Assembly: GCA_914767715.1 (NCBI GenBank)
Contig: OU612075.1
Location: 20,772,001-20,832,000, forward strand
Origin: Membranipora membranacea
Taxonomy: Eukaryota; Bryozoa; Gymnolaemata; Cheilostomatida; Membraniporidae
Length of the DNA stretch: 60,000 nucleotides
Reading direction: 5' to 3'
Position 1 is the first letter of the stretch, and each line of letters opens with the position of its first letter. Below, piece after piece: positions 58,723-60,000 of the stretch. The position numbers and the translations under genes were made by a program. The notes below the pieces were generated by a model. That model was not told the origin of the DNA, did no database searches, and saw only the letters and a program-made list of their open reading frames with translations.

Positions 58723-59456
58723 CATTCTCTACATATGCATTAGCTCTGTTTAATAGTACTGATGGACTTCACTGGGGGGAACATCAGACGCCAACAGCGT
58801 TGTAGAAAGTTAAAATGTAGAACAATCCACCCTAGGTAATGATGCGTTCAAATGGTAGAGGTTAGTGTCATCCATGTGACACATCCTCGTTATGAACTTT
58901 TCTTTCTCCAATATGCAGAACAGAACCCCATAGTGGTGGGGCGTTACGTGGGGGGGGGAGTCAAAATATGTTGGGGCTCACAATTACCCTTGTTCCCTTG
59001 GCCGCTTGAATAAGGCTAGCTTACGATACTCATAGCACACTATGTACACAGCAACACATTCAAACCTTATTCCTCGATGCCATCCCTTCATCTTCCCAGG
59101 CATTGGTAACCACTTCCGTCTACCTTATCTAGTTTTTTCGCAGTGAAATGTGATTGAGGCAACTAAGTAGTGCTGCTCATCATCCCTTTGAAGATTTATC
59201 TTTGTATGTGTTCGATTGTATCCCAGTTTATGTTACAAGCGCCTAACATATCAAGTAACTCATTGATATCAAGAGGGATAACTCCGCTGGACTACTTTCA
59301 TTCATTGTCGAGTGTTTAGCATTGGCTTATCATGAGACTTATCCTACTCTATCTCACACCAGTGCACTTCTATGACACTTCTGAATCACCCGGCCTAGCC
59401 AGCGTTGTTTAGTCTCCTTGACCTTACTGATGCTCCCTGCATGAATTGGCCTTCTT

Positions 59457-59504
59457 CAGTTGTCTAATTCCTCAAATCAACAGTTGTCTAATTCCTCAAA
59501 TCAA
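59457..59504. repeat. Short tandem duplication
   Basis: CAGTTGTCTAATTCCTCAAA plus TCAA, 24 bp, occurs twice head to tail. A second small duplication (GACTGGATCT) follows within 20 bp. Located in the formin intron after the exon ending 58605; the rest of that interval to 60000 shows no further exon I can support. Confidence 0.8.
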
Positions 59505-60000
59505 ATGACTGGATCTCTGACTGGATCTGTTGGTATTAACGAATGCTGTTTGGTCACTTACTCAAACAGTAAAGAAACAAACATTGACTTTGCACTCTGT
59601 AATCCTTTACATTGCTGCTGGATATTAAGTGTTACATAGAAATAGCTTCAGTGTAAAATTGGATCTAGTATTACGGCATTCCATTGCATCGATGCTTGTA
59701 TCTGATTTACGTACAGTGGAATTATTTTAAGACCAGCATCAGCGCCATTTGCACCAAGATACGGCGTAAGAAGGGCTTAAGGATGTGATCTTATGACATC
59801 CTCTCCCTGTTACATAGAGCCTAGAATTTTCCGCATGCCTATCTTCAATGGACTGTCACCCAGTCATGTCCACCCGCCATCATTCGATGGCTTCTGGCTG
59901 TTGTCATCTATGGCAATAATGCTTAAACATACCTGTTGTTATTTATGTAGCGAAAGTGTCAATTTCACCACATAAAGTCAACAAGTATTCCAAAGTTTAT

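Overview
This window is animal nuclear DNA. It is AT-rich, and its genes are split by GT-AG introns from under 100 bp to several kb. The gene content is metazoan: a GPI-anchor mannosyltransferase, methionine-salvage and propionyl-CoA enzymes, a PP1 glycogen-targeting subunit, a diphthamide zinc-finger protein and an INF2-type formin. Small inverted-repeat transposons, tRNA-like SINEs and LINE remnants fill introns and spacers. I cannot name the species. A marine invertebrate, possibly an early-branching one, fits, but that is an impression only.

Layout, left to right. 1-4820 (+): the 3' nine exons of PIGZ/SMP3. 7487-8527 (+): MRI1, complete in one exon. 10293-15265 (+) and 17712-24104 (+): two tandem protein-kinase paralogues with matching exon boundaries and phases. 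Both are non-RD kinases with a conserved N-terminal module I do not recognise. 25586-29981 (-): a five-exon PPP1R3-type subunit (RVxF motif plus CBM21), rebuilt down to a 7-nt first coding exon. 29982-34197: gene desert with several small inverted-repeat elements. 34198-41774 (+): all eleven exons of mitochondrial PCCB, with LINE fragments in intron 1. 42535-43419 (-): three-exon DPH3, tail-to-tail with PCCB and with predicted overlapping 3' ends. 43420-47382: repeat-rich spacer with a long hairpin and a 1.4-kb TIR element. 47383-49408 (+): a tentative three-exon small ORF. About 49489 to the right edge (+): the N-terminal armadillo (DID/FH3) region of an INF2-like formin, running out of the window.

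The genes do not form an operon or a shared pathway. The most unusual material is: (1) the kinase pair, with HCD/DLG in one copy and HSD/DFG in the other, a shared N-terminal module and divergent acidic tails; and (2) a set of very small palindromic or hairpin insertions that still show target-site duplications. The latter include two near-identical perfect palindromes of about 32-34 bp with 5-bp duplications, a 54-bp hairpin with a 6-bp duplication and a 104-bp MITE with a 9-bp duplication. Exon boundaries were placed by eye from splice consensus, phase and family resemblance. No search or alignment program was run.
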